64,000 nt of DNA, taken from NCBI GenBank assembly GCA_903821605.1, contig CAIJLZ010000017.1, forward strand, positions 62,001 to 126,000, in the 5' to 3' direction. Shown here in pieces: positions 35,518 to 44,779 of the stretch. Below the pieces are notes generated by a model that searched no databases, was not told where the DNA came from, and was given only the letters and a program-made list of their open reading frames with translations. The position numbers and the translations under genes are program-made. Numbering within the stretch: the stretch's first letter is position 1; each line of letters begins with the position of its first letter. The DNA is from an uncultured Sphingomonadales bacterium (GTDB taxonomy: Bacteria; Pseudomonadota; Alphaproteobacteria; Sphingomonadales; Sphingomonadaceae).

Positions 35518-36561
35518 CTATTTGCCTCTTCTGAACCTTGCCTCTGCGATGATCGGTCGGATCGCATCAAGGATGACATCAATGTCATCCATCGCCTCGG
35601 GCGTGATCGTGAGTGTCAATCCCTTGCGGGCAATGTCTCTATCGACCCGTGCAATGACGCGGTCGCCGATCTCCACCAGCTTCGGCTCCGATTTTGGACG
35701 GCCACCGCGTGCCTGTTTGGCGGCGGTGACGAGCTGGGACAGCACATCCGGGAATTTGAGTAGGCTTTCGCCCTCGGCCTGACGGAATGATTGCTGTGCG
35801 GCAATGTCGGTTGCTGCCTTTTTCACCCGTTCCTGTGCCAGCGGGTCCTTAAGGAGCGGCAACAGGTCCTTGGTAATCGCCAGCCCGATATCGTTCGGAT
35901 GGGCAAAGGCCGTGGCGATATAGGCCGGGGTGTCCGCCAGCGCGATCAGCCGGGAGAGGTGGCTGCTCGAAATCTTCAGCCGCTCGACCATGCGGCTTTG
36001 ACGGCCGTCATAATAAGTGTCGAGCGCGTGCTTGTAATTCTTCGCCCGCTCCATATCGCTCACGTCCTGCCGCTCGCGATTTTCGATATCGGCAAGGCGG
36101 AACGCCGCTTCGTCATCGATATCCTCGATGATTGCGGTGAATTCAATCTGTGGGTAGCTGTTATTATTCAGCCAGTTAATCGCCCAATGACGACGCGTCC
36201 CGACCACAACCTGATAGGGTTGTTCTGGGTTAGAGGTGCGCCGCACGACGGCGGGCACGCTATTGCCCCCTTGGGCGAGAATGGAATCGATCAGGTCTTT
36301 CAGCCGCTCATAATCGAGCAGGGCATAATCGCGGGCATTGCCCTCCCAGATCGAACATTCCGAAGGCTTCAGCCGGATGATCGGCTTTTTCATCAGCCGG
36401 GCAGATTCCTGAATGCCGCTGATTTTGCGCTGGATAAAGTTGTTTTTCAGCGCCTCGGCAGGGGCTTCATCGCCCGGTTGCTGGGGCAGGGCGGCGGCCG
36501 CTTGCTCTTCCTTTAGCGATTCCACCGCCTGGGCGACCAACCCTGTCAGCCGCCGGCTCAT
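35518..36561 (-). CDS. parB: ParB/RepB family partition protein
   Basis: 347 residues with the ParB/Srx nuclease-like N-domain (residues ~55-140: IRLKPSECSIWEGNARDY, VVVGTRRHWAINWL, DIENRERQDVSDMERAKNY) and a helix-turn-helix (MVERLKISSSHLSRLIALADTP) for parS binding. Starts inside the parA stop (ATGA) and is followed 36 bp later by rep. RepB-like in type. Confidence 0.93.
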   Translation of the reverse strand: MSRRLTGLVAQAVESLKEEQAAAALPQQPGDEAPAEALKNNFIQRKISGIQESARLMKKPIIRLKPSECSIWEGNARDYALLDYERLKDLIDSILAQGGNSVPAVVRRTSNPEQPYQVVVGTRRHWAINWLNNNSYPQIEFTAIIEDIDDEAAFRLADIENRERQDVSDMERAKNYKHALDTYYDGRQSRMVERLKISSSHLSRLIALADTPAYIATAFAHPNDIGLAITKDLLPLLKDPLAQERVKKAATDIAAQQSFRQAEGESLLKFPDVLSQLVTAAKQARGGRPKSEPKLVEIGDRVIARVDRDIARKGLTLTITPEAMDDIDVILDAIRPIIAEARFRRGK

Positions 36562-37760
36562 GCCGCTTCACCGATGACCGGATCAATCGCCGAGATGCTG
36601 TGCGATGGCCATTGGTCCTTGATGTGCTGTTCGATCTCGCCGAACACCGCGTCAAGATTTTGACGGCAGCGTTGATAGGTTTGGCTTGAACCCGACCCCT
36701 TATTGGCCTCGTAGACCGACTGGAAGGTCGCCAGCGCATTTTTGATCTCTTCCGATTGAAGGATCGGCTGCGAAATCATGTTGCCGGCATGGGTGGCCTT
36801 CATGATCGTCCACATATCGGCCTCGCCCGGACGGTTGGGCTGGAACATGGAACAGACGGTCTTGATGAACCCGTATTCGGCATTGATGCCGACCGATTCA
36901 AACAGTTCCAGATTGTCTGCGATGGTGTTGAAGAAGTGGATCGTCGACAGATAATCCAACTGCTTGGGCGGCACCGGGATGATCAGCGCGTTGGAGGCCG
37001 CGACCGAGTTGAGGCCCAAAAAGCCCAAGGCGGGCGGTGGATCGATCAAGACCACGTCATAATCTTCCGTGACCTGATCCACCCCGCGCTTCAACGCCTG
37101 AAAGGCCGAAATCACCGCCGTGCCATCTTCGCGGAACGAACCAGTCAAATCCCATTCCGCATCCTGCAAGGACAGGTCGCTGGGCACAATATCGGTGCGT
37201 GGCCAGCAGGTGCGCCGAATACAGGATCGGAAATCATCGACGTTCATGCGCGGCGACAGGAAGTTGCCGAGAATATTCTTCTCGTCGATCAAGGTTTCCG
37301 GCTTGATGCCGAACATCGTCGTGGTTGATGCCTGTGGGTCCATGTCGATCACCAGCACGCGATAGCCATGCAGGCCGAGATAATCGGCGAGATGCTTGGT
37401 GATGGTCGATTTGCCGACGCCGCCCTTGAAATTCTGGACGGCGAGCACGACCGCCTTTTCTCCCTTGGCCTTGCCGACGGGAATTTTCATCAGGTCGCGA
37501 ATCGTGTTGAGATCCTCAACCGTATAATAACGCCGCCCATTTTGCGGGAAGGTGCGGGGCTGGGGCAGGCGGCCTTGCGCTTCGGCCTTGGCGAGCGCCG
37601 CCGTGGTGCGACCCAGCAATTCCGCCGCTGCCGTCGGTCCGATGATGATGTTGAGGGTCTTTTCATCTTCCGGGCGGAACGACAACTCCTTCAGCCGATC
37701 CCGCATTTTGGCGCACGAATGTTCCATGGTACGCAGGATGTGAGTGGCGTGCGGCATCAT
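36558..37760 (-). CDS. parA: ParA/RepA family partition ATPase
   Basis: 400 residues from ATG 37760. An N-terminal MerR-like helix-turn-helix (residues ~40-85, GRTTAALAKAEAQGRLPQP) precedes a deviant Walker A motif, FKGGVGKST at residues 111-119, Walker A' LVIDMDPQAST and Walker B VVLIDPPPALGFLGL. This layout is the plasmid RepA/SopA type that also represses its own operon. The open frame extends further upstream, but that part is not protein-like; ATG 37757 is also possible. Confidence 0.9.
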   Translation of the reverse strand: MMPHATHILRTMEHSCAKMRDRLKELSFRPEDEKTLNIIIGPTAAAELLGRTTAALAKAEAQGRLPQPRTFPQNGRRYYTVEDLNTIRDLMKIPVGKAKGEKAVVLAVQNFKGGVGKSTITKHLADYLGLHGYRVLVIDMDPQASTTTMFGIKPETLIDEKNILGNFLSPRMNVDDFRSCIRRTCWPRTDIVPSDLSLQDAEWDLTGSFREDGTAVISAFQALKRGVDQVTEDYDVVLIDPPPALGFLGLNSVAASNALIIPVPPKQLDYLSTIHFFNTIADNLELFESVGINAEYGFIKTVCSMFQPNRPGEADMWTIMKATHAGNMISQPILQSEEIKNALATFQSVYEANKGSGSSQTYQRCRQNLDAVFGEIEQHIKDQWPSHSISAIDPVIGEAA

Positions 37761-38103
37761 TGGTCCCGTGAATCGGCTTTGGTTGGTGTTTGACTGCCAT
37801 ATTGACGGTATAATGTCAAACCACGGCCCATATCGCCCTTGGTATCCTAATAACACGTGCGAGCCCTGCCACGTTCTGCATCGCGATAGGATGGCAGGTG
37901 GGATGGCATGAACCTTGCCCCGCCCATCGCCCGGTTCGCCAACCGTCTCGGCTTGGCCCCGGCGTCGCTCCGAACCATAGGTCGATCCACCGCAGCAGCG
38001 CAAGGCGGCTTGTGTTTCGCCCGGTTCGGGGTGAGTATCCCCGACAGATGATCGCGCGGCGGGGCTGGATTGCCGGTTCCCCGTGACGTTGGGAGGGGAA
38101 GAG
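37761..38103. other. parA promoter region
   Basis: 343 bp between divergent parA and the SnoaL-like gene. It carries an inverted repeat (37802-37819), an origin-repeat-like site (37845-37858, ATCCTAATAACACG) and otherwise no gene. Confidence 0.5.
37802..37819. promoter_or_regulatory. Inverted repeat, candidate ParA operator/promoter
   Basis: TTGAC-8-GTCAA flanks GGTATAAT 42 bases upstream of parA; a further TTTGAC at 37790-37794 is nearby. Plasmid ParA proteins with an N-terminal HTH usually bind such sites to autoregulate. Confidence 0.4.
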
Positions 38104-38685
38104 ATGGCGGAGACATTGGCCGATATCGGGTCTCGACTGGACCAGTTGGAGCGTGAGCTGGCTGAAATGCGGGACATGGCCGCGATTCAAGATGTGCTGA
38201 CCCGTTATTCGCGGGCGCTCGACTGGCTTGATGATGAGATGCTGGACGGTGTGTTCTTTGACGATGCCGAGATTGATTATGGCTTTTTCCAAGGGACCGG
38301 CGCAGCCTTCAAGCCGTTGCTAATGCAGGTTGAACGCAGCGTCGGTCGGCGTTGGCACTTCACCAGCCAGTTGAAGATCGACCTGAACGGCACATCGGCC
38401 GAGGTCGAAAGCTATAATCTGAGCCTTGGTATCGCGGCGTTAGAGGATAATCCGCCATCCGATGTGATGCAGTTTTTTGGCATGTACGCCGACCGGCTGG
38501 AAAAGCGCGGTGGCCAATGGGGCATCATCCGGCGCAAACATCTGCTCGTCGCCGGTGTGTCGGCCAAGGAAATCACGATGACGGGCGAATTCGGCCAGTT
38601 GAACAAGCTCGGCGCGACCGGCGTGACCCATCAAGATTATCGCCGGCTGGCTGAATTGGTCAGCTTACCAGGCGTGCCGGCATAG
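38104..38685 (+). CDS. SnoaL-like (NTF2-fold) protein
   Basis: 193 residues with an N-terminal coiled coil (LADIGSRLDQLERELAEMRDMAAIQDVLTRYSRALDW) and an NTF2/SnoaL_4 core (FFDDAEIDYGFF, RRWHFTSQLKIDLNGTSAEVESY). GGGAGG precedes ATG 38104. Such proteins act as isomerases, hydratases or oxygenase partners; no specific role is shown here. Confidence 0.8.
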   Translation: MAETLADIGSRLDQLERELAEMRDMAAIQDVLTRYSRALDWLDDEMLDGVFFDDAEIDYGFFQGTGAAFKPLLMQVERSVGRRWHFTSQLKIDLNGTSAEVESYNLSLGIAALEDNPPSDVMQFFGMYADRLEKRGGQWGIIRRKHLLVAGVSAKEITMTGEFGQLNKLGATGVTHQDYRRLAELVSLPGVPA

Positions 38686-38701
38686 GGGAGGGCGCGCCGC
38701 C

Positions 38702-39085
38702 TTATCGCGGATGGCGCGCCGCCAGCGCGATCCCGGCCAAATTCTGCGCCCGCTTGATCCAGCGGACCCGCAGCGGGGGCAGGGACGCCGCCAAGGTCAG
38801 AAAGGTCGTGGCGTGGCCCGCTGCGGCCCGACCATCTTGCAAGGCCTGTTGGGCGTGACTGATCACCTCAGTTGCATCGCCGATCAAGATAAAGTCGGTC
38901 AATTGGAGCGCTTGGGCGAGTTCGACCGCCTTGATCAGCGCCATCCATTCGGCATCGCTATTGGTGCCACAGCCAAGATCATCGAACACATGGACGACCC
39001 CGCGCACCACCACGGCCGCTTCTATCGGCCCCGGATTGGGACGGCAACCGCCATCAAAAAACACCTTCAACCGTTGGTGCGCCAT
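38702..39085 (-). CDS. RNase H-like domain protein
   Basis: 127 residues with the RNase H-like start VFFDGGCRPNPGP (catalytic Asp), the Glu in SDAEWMALIKAVELA and the Asp in LIGDATEV. The fourth acidic residue usually found in a C-terminal ADxLA is absent (AGIALAA). Three of four catalytic acids therefore remain. It lies near the origin; it might act on RNA-DNA hybrids or be inactive. Confidence 0.75.
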   Translation of the reverse strand: MAHQRLKVFFDGGCRPNPGPIEAAVVVRGVVHVFDDLGCGTNSDAEWMALIKAVELAQALQLTDFILIGDATEVISHAQQALQDGRAAAGHATTFLTLAASLPPLRVRWIKRAQNLAGIALAARHPR

Positions 39086-39143
39086 GGATGATCCGAACTG
39101 TCCTGATTTGTTGATGAGATGTGGGCCATTCAGCCCGATCACC

Positions 39144-39182
39144 AAAAAGGGGGAGAGAGACCTGCGCCTCTCCCCCCCTTTA
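39144..39182 (-). terminator. Terminator of the kor operon
   Basis: A long imperfect hairpin (AAAAAGGGGGAGAG ... CTCTCCCCCCCTTTAT) lies just after the korB stop, with A/T-runs on both sides, so it may also work in the opposite direction. Confidence 0.65.
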
Positions 39183-39203
39183 TCTTGTCGGCCTGCGTTG
39201 CGT

Positions 39204-40259
39204 TTAGCGTAGCGAGGCGTTCAGGGCTTGGAGCAGGTCGTTGCCGGGGCATAGTTCGGCATCGTCGAGCTGATTGAGTGGGGTTTCCACCGTGTTGAGG
39301 TGGCGGTGCAGATCTTCTGCGCTTTCGTCGACATAGAGCAGGCCGGTCACGATTTCACCCAGCGCATTGCGTTCGTGCAGGTGGTTCATCGCGCCGATCC
39401 GGTCGGTCGGGTCGTAATCCAGCCCGAGCTTGCGCAGCATCAGCACCGAACCGTCATGCTGCACCACGCGCCGCAGCGAGCCGGGGGCGTAGCTGGCTTC
39501 GATGGCGTTGCGCGCCATGATCACCTCGATGCGGTTCACCGCTTCGTTATGCTCACGCACATAATCATAGCTCTTGGTCGAGCCGGCATGGTTGTTGAAC
39601 GTCACGCACGGGCTGAGCACGTCGATGAATGCTGGGCCCTTATGGCGAAGCGCGCCCTTGATCAGCGGGACGAGCTGGTCCTTGTCGCCCGAAAAGCTGC
39701 GGGCGACATAGGTGGCGCCAAGCTGAAGCGCGAGCGCGACAAGGTCGATTGGGCTGTCGGCGTTGAGCACGCCCTTTTTGCTTTTCGATCCCTTGTCGGC
39801 AGTGGCGGAGAACTGGCCCTTGGTCAGGCCGTACACGCCGTTATTTTCGACGATATAGGCCATGTTGACGCCGCGCCGCATGGCGTGGGCGAACTGGCCG
39901 ATGCCGATTGAGGCGGAGTCACCATCGCCCGAGACGCCGAGATAGGTCAGGTCACGATTGGCGAGCGCCGCGCCGGTCGCAACTGACGGCATGCGGCCAT
40001 GAACGCTGTTGAAGCCGTGCGATGCGCCAAGGAAATAATCAGGCGTTTTGGACGAGCAACCAATGCCCGACAGCTTGGCCACGCGGTGCGGCTCGATGTC
40101 GAGTTCGAAACAGGCCTGCACGATGGCGGCGCTGGTCGAGTCATGGCCGCAACCGGCGCAGAGTGTGGAGATCGCGCCTTCATAGTCGCGGCGGGTAAAG
40201 CCCAGCGCGTTCTTCGGCTGGACATCGGCGAGCAGGCGCGGTTTGGCGAGATAGGTCAT
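39204..40259 (-). CDS. korB: 2-oxoacid:ferredoxin oxidoreductase beta subunit
   Basis: 351 residues with the TPP-binding beta-subunit pattern: STLCAGCGHDS near the start, GIGCSSKTPDYFLGASHGFNSVHGRM, and SGDGDSASIGIGQFAHAMRRG with ENNGVYGLTKGQFS. It resembles the 2-oxoglutarate:ferredoxin oxidoreductase group (KorB). It starts 4 bp after the alpha gene stop. The enzyme decarboxylates a 2-oxoacid to acyl-CoA, reducing ferredoxin. Confidence 0.9.
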   Translation of the reverse strand: MTYLAKPRLLADVQPKNALGFTRRDYEGAISTLCAGCGHDSTSAAIVQACFELDIEPHRVAKLSGIGCSSKTPDYFLGASHGFNSVHGRMPSVATGAALANRDLTYLGVSGDGDSASIGIGQFAHAMRRGVNMAYIVENNGVYGLTKGQFSATADKGSKSKKGVLNADSPIDLVALALQLGATYVARSFSGDKDQLVPLIKGALRHKGPAFIDVLSPCVTFNNHAGSTKSYDYVREHNEAVNRIEVIMARNAIEASYAPGSLRRVVQHDGSVLMLRKLGLDYDPTDRIGAMNHLHERNALGEIVTGLLYVDESAEDLHRHLNTVETPLNQLDDAELCPGNDLLQALNASLR

Positions 40260-40263
40260 GGGA

Positions 40264-42105
40264 TCACCGGTTCATCGAGGTCTGGATGGGCTGCACCTTG
40301 CGGTCGTCGATCGCATCGCTGATCGCGCCGGCAATGAAGCGCGCCGTGATGGGCGTGCCGTCATAGTGGAGCACCCGGACGAGTTTCTTCGGGCTGAGAT
40401 CGCCTTCGTTGATCAACAGGGTGCGGAGCTGGGCGCTCTCATTCTGCTCAACAACGAACACGACATCATGGTCTTCGACAAAGGTATCAACCTCGGACGC
40501 GAACGGGAAACCGCGCACGCGCAGCGCATCGACATGCACGCCATCCGCCGCCATCAGCGTCAGGGCCTCGGCCATCGCCGGGCTGGTCGATCCATAATAG
40601 ATTACGCCAAAGCGGGTCGGTTCGGCAGCCGGGGTGGCAATGGGGGCCGGGACCAAGGTCTTGGCGGTTTCGAACTTCCGGCGCAGGCGTTCCATATTGT
40701 AGATATAGTCCGCACCCGCTTCCGAATATTTGGCATAGGCGTTGCGGGTGGTGCCACGGGTAAAGAACGCGCCCTTGTTCGGATGGGTGCCCGGAATGGT
40801 GCGATAGGGGATGCCGTCGCCATCTGCATCGAGATAGCGGCCGAAATCCTTGCCCGCTTCCAGTTCCTCGGCGGTCATCAGCTTGCCACGGTCATAGCGG
40901 CGGCTGTCGTCCCATTCGAATGGCTTGCACAGGCGTTCGTTCATGCCAATGTCGAGATCGGTCATTAGGAACACCGGGGTCTGCAACCGTTCCGCCAAAT
41001 CAAAGGCCTGTGCAGTGAAGGTGAAGCATTCATGCGGGTCTTCAGGCAGCAGCAGCACATGACGCGTGTCGCCATGCGAGGCATAAGCGCACAGCAACAG
41101 GTCTGATTGCTGGGTGCGGGTGGGCATGCCGGTTGATGGGCCGCCACGCTGCACATTGACGATCACCGACGGAATTTCCGCGAAATAGGAAAGCCCGACA
41201 AATTCCTGCATCAGCGAAATGCCGGGGCCGGACGTGGCGGTGAAGGCGCGCACGCCGTTCCAGCCAGCACCGATCACCATGCCGATCGAGGCCAGTTCAT
41301 CTTCGGCCTGCACGATCGCATAACGCGCGGCACCGCTATCTGGATCGGTGCGATATTTGCGGCAATAGCTGGTGAACGCCTCGATGACCGAGGTGGAGGG
41401 CGTGATCGGATACCAAGCGGCCACCGTCGCGCCACCATAGACCGCGCCAAGACCGGCGGCGCTGTTGCCGTCGATGAAGATGCGGTCGCCCACTCCATCG
41501 GCGCGTTCGACGCGGATGCCGAGCGGGCAGGCGAAATGCGCCTTGGCATAATCATAACCGATGCGTGCCGCGTTGCGGTTGCCTTCGATCAGCTGGTCCT
41601 TGCCGCGATATTGTTGGGCGAGCAGGTCTTCGATGACCGACAATTCGATATCAACCAAGGCCGCGAGCGCGCCAACATACATGATGTTTTTAAACAGGCG
41701 GCGCTGGTTCGGGTCTTTGAATTCCTTGGCGCAGATCGCGGTCAGGGGAATGCCGATGACGTTGATGTCGTCGCGGAACTTCGACGGCGGCAATTCGCGG
41801 GTCGAGTCATAGAAGAGATAGCCGCCAGGGACGATCTCGGCGACATCGCGGTCCCAAGTTTGCGGGTTGAGCGCGACCATCAGGTCGCTGCCGCCCCGGC
41901 GTCCGAGCCAGCCTGCGGCCGACACGCGCAGTTCATACCAAGTCGGCATGCCCTGAATGTTCGATGGGAAGATGTTGCGTGGCGACACCGGCACGCCCAT
42001 TCGGATGATGGCGCGGGCGAACATCTCGTTGGCGGATGCCGAGCCGGAGCCGTTCACATTGGCGAACTTGATGACGAAGTCGTTGGTGGCAGTGATAGAA
42101 TTCAT
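40264..42105 (-). CDS. korA: 2-oxoacid:ferredoxin oxidoreductase, fused gamma-alpha subunit
   Basis: 613 residues: an N-terminal gamma domain (residues ~1-185, VNGSGSASANEMFARAIIRMG and PTWYELRVSAAG) fused to the alpha pyrimidine-binding domain (DGNSAAGLGAVYGG, WYPITPSTSVIEAF, AFTATSGPGISLMQEF). This is the standard fused KorA layout. Between the GltD-like gene and korB, spaced 12 and 4 bp. Not the indolepyruvate type, which has alpha-beta fusion and ferredoxin domains. Confidence 0.9.
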   Translation of the reverse strand: MNSITATNDFVIKFANVNGSGSASANEMFARAIIRMGVPVSPRNIFPSNIQGMPTWYELRVSAAGWLGRRGGSDLMVALNPQTWDRDVAEIVPGGYLFYDSTRELPPSKFRDDINVIGIPLTAICAKEFKDPNQRRLFKNIMYVGALAALVDIELSVIEDLLAQQYRGKDQLIEGNRNAARIGYDYAKAHFACPLGIRVERADGVGDRIFIDGNSAAGLGAVYGGATVAAWYPITPSTSVIEAFTSYCRKYRTDPDSGAARYAIVQAEDELASIGMVIGAGWNGVRAFTATSGPGISLMQEFVGLSYFAEIPSVIVNVQRGGPSTGMPTRTQQSDLLLCAYASHGDTRHVLLLPEDPHECFTFTAQAFDLAERLQTPVFLMTDLDIGMNERLCKPFEWDDSRRYDRGKLMTAEELEAGKDFGRYLDADGDGIPYRTIPGTHPNKGAFFTRGTTRNAYAKYSEAGADYIYNMERLRRKFETAKTLVPAPIATPAAEPTRFGVIYYGSTSPAMAEALTLMAADGVHVDALRVRGFPFASEVDTFVEDHDVVFVVEQNESAQLRTLLINEGDLSPKKLVRVLHYDGTPITARFIAGAISDAIDDRKVQPIQTSMNR

Positions 42106-42117
42106 TGTCGTTATGCC

Positions 42118-43890
42118 TCAAGCGCCAGCATGGGCGACAAGCCAGTCGACCTTCTGCATGTCCCATGCATTGGTCGGGCAGCGTTCGGAACAAAGCCCGC
42201 AGTGCAGGCAGAGATTTTCGTCCTTGACCATCACGCGGCCCGTTTTGAGCCCATCGGCCACATAGAGCGGCTGATCGTGATTGGGGGCAGGGGCCTTCAG
42301 ACGACCGCGCAGATCGTCTTCCTCGCCATCATCGGTGAAGGTGATGCACTCGGTCGGGCAAATGTCGACGCAGCTGTCGCATTCGATGCAGGTCTGCGGC
42401 GTGAACACCGTGGCCATGTCGCAGTTGAGGCAGCGTTCGGCTTCTGCACAGGCCTTTTTCACGTCAAAGCCGAGTTCGAGTTCGAGCCGGACATCCTTCA
42501 GCGCGATTTCAAGATCGCGCATCGGGACCTTCTGCCGGTCCTCTTCCGAAATGGCATTGTCATAGGCCCATTCGTGGATGCCCATCTTCTGGCTGGCGAG
42601 CGTGACCATGTCGCCGGGGCGATCCGCCACCACATCCTTGCCTTGCAGGAATAGGTCGATCGAAATGGCCGCTTCATGGCCTTGGGCCACCGCCGTGATG
42701 ATGTTCTTCGGGCCAAGCGCCGCATCACCGCCGAAGAAGATGTTCGGGATCGATGATTGCAGCGTCTTTTCATTGAGCGCGGGCATGCCCCATTTATCGA
42801 ATTCAAGCCCGATGTCGCGCTCGATCCAGGTGAAGCTGTTTTCCTGCCCGATGGCGATCAGCACCTGATCGCAACCAACGGTTTCCATGCGACCAGTCGG
42901 GACCAGCGCACGCTTGCCCTTGGCATCGAACTGGACTTCGACATGTTCGAAGACGACGCCGGTCAGCTTGCCCTTGTCGTGGACGAATTCCATCGGGACC
43001 ATGCAGTTTTGGATGACGATGCCTTCATGCAGCGCCTCTTCCTTTTCCCAGGGCGAGGCCTTCATCTCGTCAAAGCCCGAACGGACGATAACGCGGACAT
43101 CTTCAGCGCCCAAGCGGCGGGCCGAACGGCAGCAATCCATGGCGGTGTTGCCGCCACCCAGCACGATCACGCGCTTGCCGACGCTGTCGATATGGCCGAA
43201 CGCGAGGTTCGACAGCCAGTCGATACCGACATGGATATTTTCAGCAGCCTCATGGCGACCGGGCAGGTCCGCATCGCGACCACGTGGTGCGCCGGTGCCG
43301 ACGAACACCGCGTCCCAGCCTTCGGCCCGGAAGGCGCCAAGGCTATCGATCCAGCGATCCAGCACGATTTCGACGCCGAGATCGGCCACATAGCCGCATT
43401 CTTCGTCGATCACGCTGTCCGGCAGGCGGAATTTCGGGATCTGGCTGCGCATCATGCCGCCAGCCTGCTTGCCGCCGTCGAACACGGTGACCTGATAGCC
43501 TTCCAGCGCCAGGTCGCGCGCGACCGTCAGCGAGGCCGGCCCCGCACCGATGCAGGCGATTTTCTTGCCATTGCCGGGGGTCGATGCCGTCGGCAATTGG
43601 GCGCGGATATCGCCCTTCAAATCGGCCGCGACGCGCTTCATGCGGCAAATCGCCACGGGCTCCTCATCAACCCGCCCGCGACGGCAGGCCGGTTCGCAGG
43701 GCCGGTCGCACACGCGGCCGAGAATCCCCGGGAACACGTTGGAGTACCAGTTGATCATGTAAGAATCAGCATAGCGTCCGGCTGCGATCAGGCGCAGATA
43801 TTCGGGCACTGGGGTATGTGCGGGACAGGCCAGTTGGCAGTCGATGACTTCGTGGAAATGGCCGGGCTGCCCGGCATTAGCGCGCGACAT
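42118..43890 (-). CDS. GltD-like NAD(P)-flavoprotein with extra 4Fe-4S ferredoxin domain
   Basis: 590 residues. An N-terminal Fer4_20-type region (CQLACPAHTPVPEYL, CDRPCEPACRRG), then two dinucleotide folds (IACIGAGPASLTVARDL; VIVLGGGNTAMDCCRSARRLG) and FFGGDAALGPKNIITAVAQG. At the C-terminus are two 4Fe-4S motifs (CIECDSCVDICP and CLHCGLCSERCP). GGAGAG precedes the ATG. First gene of the operon with korA and korB; it probably moves electrons between reduced ferredoxin (or KorAB directly) and NAD(P). No gltB is adjacent, so it is not an ordinary glutamate synthase subunit. Confidence 0.88.
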   Translation of the reverse strand: MSRANAGQPGHFHEVIDCQLACPAHTPVPEYLRLIAAGRYADSYMINWYSNVFPGILGRVCDRPCEPACRRGRVDEEPVAICRMKRVAADLKGDIRAQLPTASTPGNGKKIACIGAGPASLTVARDLALEGYQVTVFDGGKQAGGMMRSQIPKFRLPDSVIDEECGYVADLGVEIVLDRWIDSLGAFRAEGWDAVFVGTGAPRGRDADLPGRHEAAENIHVGIDWLSNLAFGHIDSVGKRVIVLGGGNTAMDCCRSARRLGAEDVRVIVRSGFDEMKASPWEKEEALHEGIVIQNCMVPMEFVHDKGKLTGVVFEHVEVQFDAKGKRALVPTGRMETVGCDQVLIAIGQENSFTWIERDIGLEFDKWGMPALNEKTLQSSIPNIFFGGDAALGPKNIITAVAQGHEAAISIDLFLQGKDVVADRPGDMVTLASQKMGIHEWAYDNAISEEDRQKVPMRDLEIALKDVRLELELGFDVKKACAEAERCLNCDMATVFTPQTCIECDSCVDICPTECITFTDDGEEDDLRGRLKAPAPNHDQPLYVADGLKTGRVMVKDENLCLHCGLCSERCPTNAWDMQKVDWLVAHAGA

Positions 43891-44259
43891 TCAAACTCTC
43901 CTGCCTTCGGTCGCCAAAATTGTGGTGCCCTATTATGAGCACTCTCCTATCTCGGTAACTGGCTAAACGGCTATGCTCAAGGGGGTCTTCGCTCATCTTG
44001 ACGCGCTGGCGGCATCAGGCGGCGGTGCGGCAGGGTCGGTGGGTCAGCATAACACCGCCTCATATCAACGGGTTAATGGATCGCCACCGTCGGAGACGGT
44101 GGATCAACCCTTTGTCATAAAAAGGTAAAAATTATCAGGCCGAAGATGTGATCAGGCGGCGGGCGGGGGTTCGGGTGGCCATTATGGTCACATTGTCCCG
44201 TTGAAATTATTGACCTATCATGATGACGAGCTGGCGTGGTTTATCGAGTAAGGAACATC
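43891..44259. other. Divergent gap with a long hairpin
   Basis: 369 bp between the GltD-like gene (-) and a thioesterase (+). The only structure seen is a hairpin at 44070-44110; no gene. Confidence 0.45.
44070..44110. promoter_or_regulatory. Nested hairpin upstream of the kor operon
   Basis: CCACCGTC-GGA-GACGGTGG (8-bp stem), extended by GAT/ATC and GGGTT/AACCC after a bulge. No gene ends here, so it is either a leader structure of the kor operon or a relic terminator. Confidence 0.4.
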
Positions 44260-44760
44260 ATGGATCTTCCCTCCCATCAGTTGACGATGACCGTCCTCAT
44301 GACGCCGGACACCGCGAATTTTTCCGGCAAGGTGCATGGCGGCAGTATTCTCAAGCTGCTTGATCAGGTCGCTTATGCCTGTGCCAGCCGCTATGCCGGG
44401 CGCTATGTCGTGACGCTGAGCGTCGATCAGGTGATGTTCCGCCAACCGATTCAGGTGGGCGAATTGGTGACCTTTCTGGCGTCGGTCAATCATAGCGGGA
44501 CATCGTCGATGGAAATCGGCATCAAGGTGATTGCCGAGGATATTCGCGCCAAGGTGGTGCGGCACGTCAATAGCTGCTTCTTCACGATGATTGCAGTGGA
44601 TGATGAGGGCAAGCCAACGGCCGTGCCGCCGCTCATCCCGCAGACGGCGGACGAGCGGCGTCGCTATGCGGTGGCGGAGGTCCGTCGCGAGATGCGCCGC
44701 GAGATGGAGGCCAAGTTCGCCGCCGTCCGTGCCGCCGGACATGACGGCGAACCGGGATAA
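44260..44760 (+). CDS. Acyl-CoA thioesterase, hotdog fold (YciA/BFIT type)
   Basis: 166 residues with the family opening MTPDTANFSGKVHGGSILKLLDQVAYACASRYAGRYVVT, where the HGG loop and downstream Asp form the active site, and VDQVMFRQPIQVGELV. AAGGAA precedes ATG 44260. It hydrolyses acyl-CoAs and may release CoA during overflow from the neighbouring acyl-CoA-producing lysine pathway (inference). It converges on the Lrp gene. Confidence 0.9.
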   Translation: MDLPSHQLTMTVLMTPDTANFSGKVHGGSILKLLDQVAYACASRYAGRYVVTLSVDQVMFRQPIQVGELVTFLASVNHSGTSSMEIGIKVIAEDIRAKVVRHVNSCFFTMIAVDDEGKPTAVPPLIPQTADERRRYAVAEVRREMRREMEAKFAAVRAAGHDGEPG

Positions 44761-44779
44761 TCAGGGCCGTGCCGCGTGT

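Noticed and set aside
39204-42105. Indolepyruvate:ferredoxin oxidoreductase
   Set aside because: Subunits show the gamma-alpha fusion plus separate beta arrangement of KorAB, without the C-terminal ferredoxin domain of IorA.
42118-43890. Glutamate synthase small subunit
   Set aside because: No large subunit gene; the extra C-terminal ferredoxin motifs and korAB partners suggest another role.
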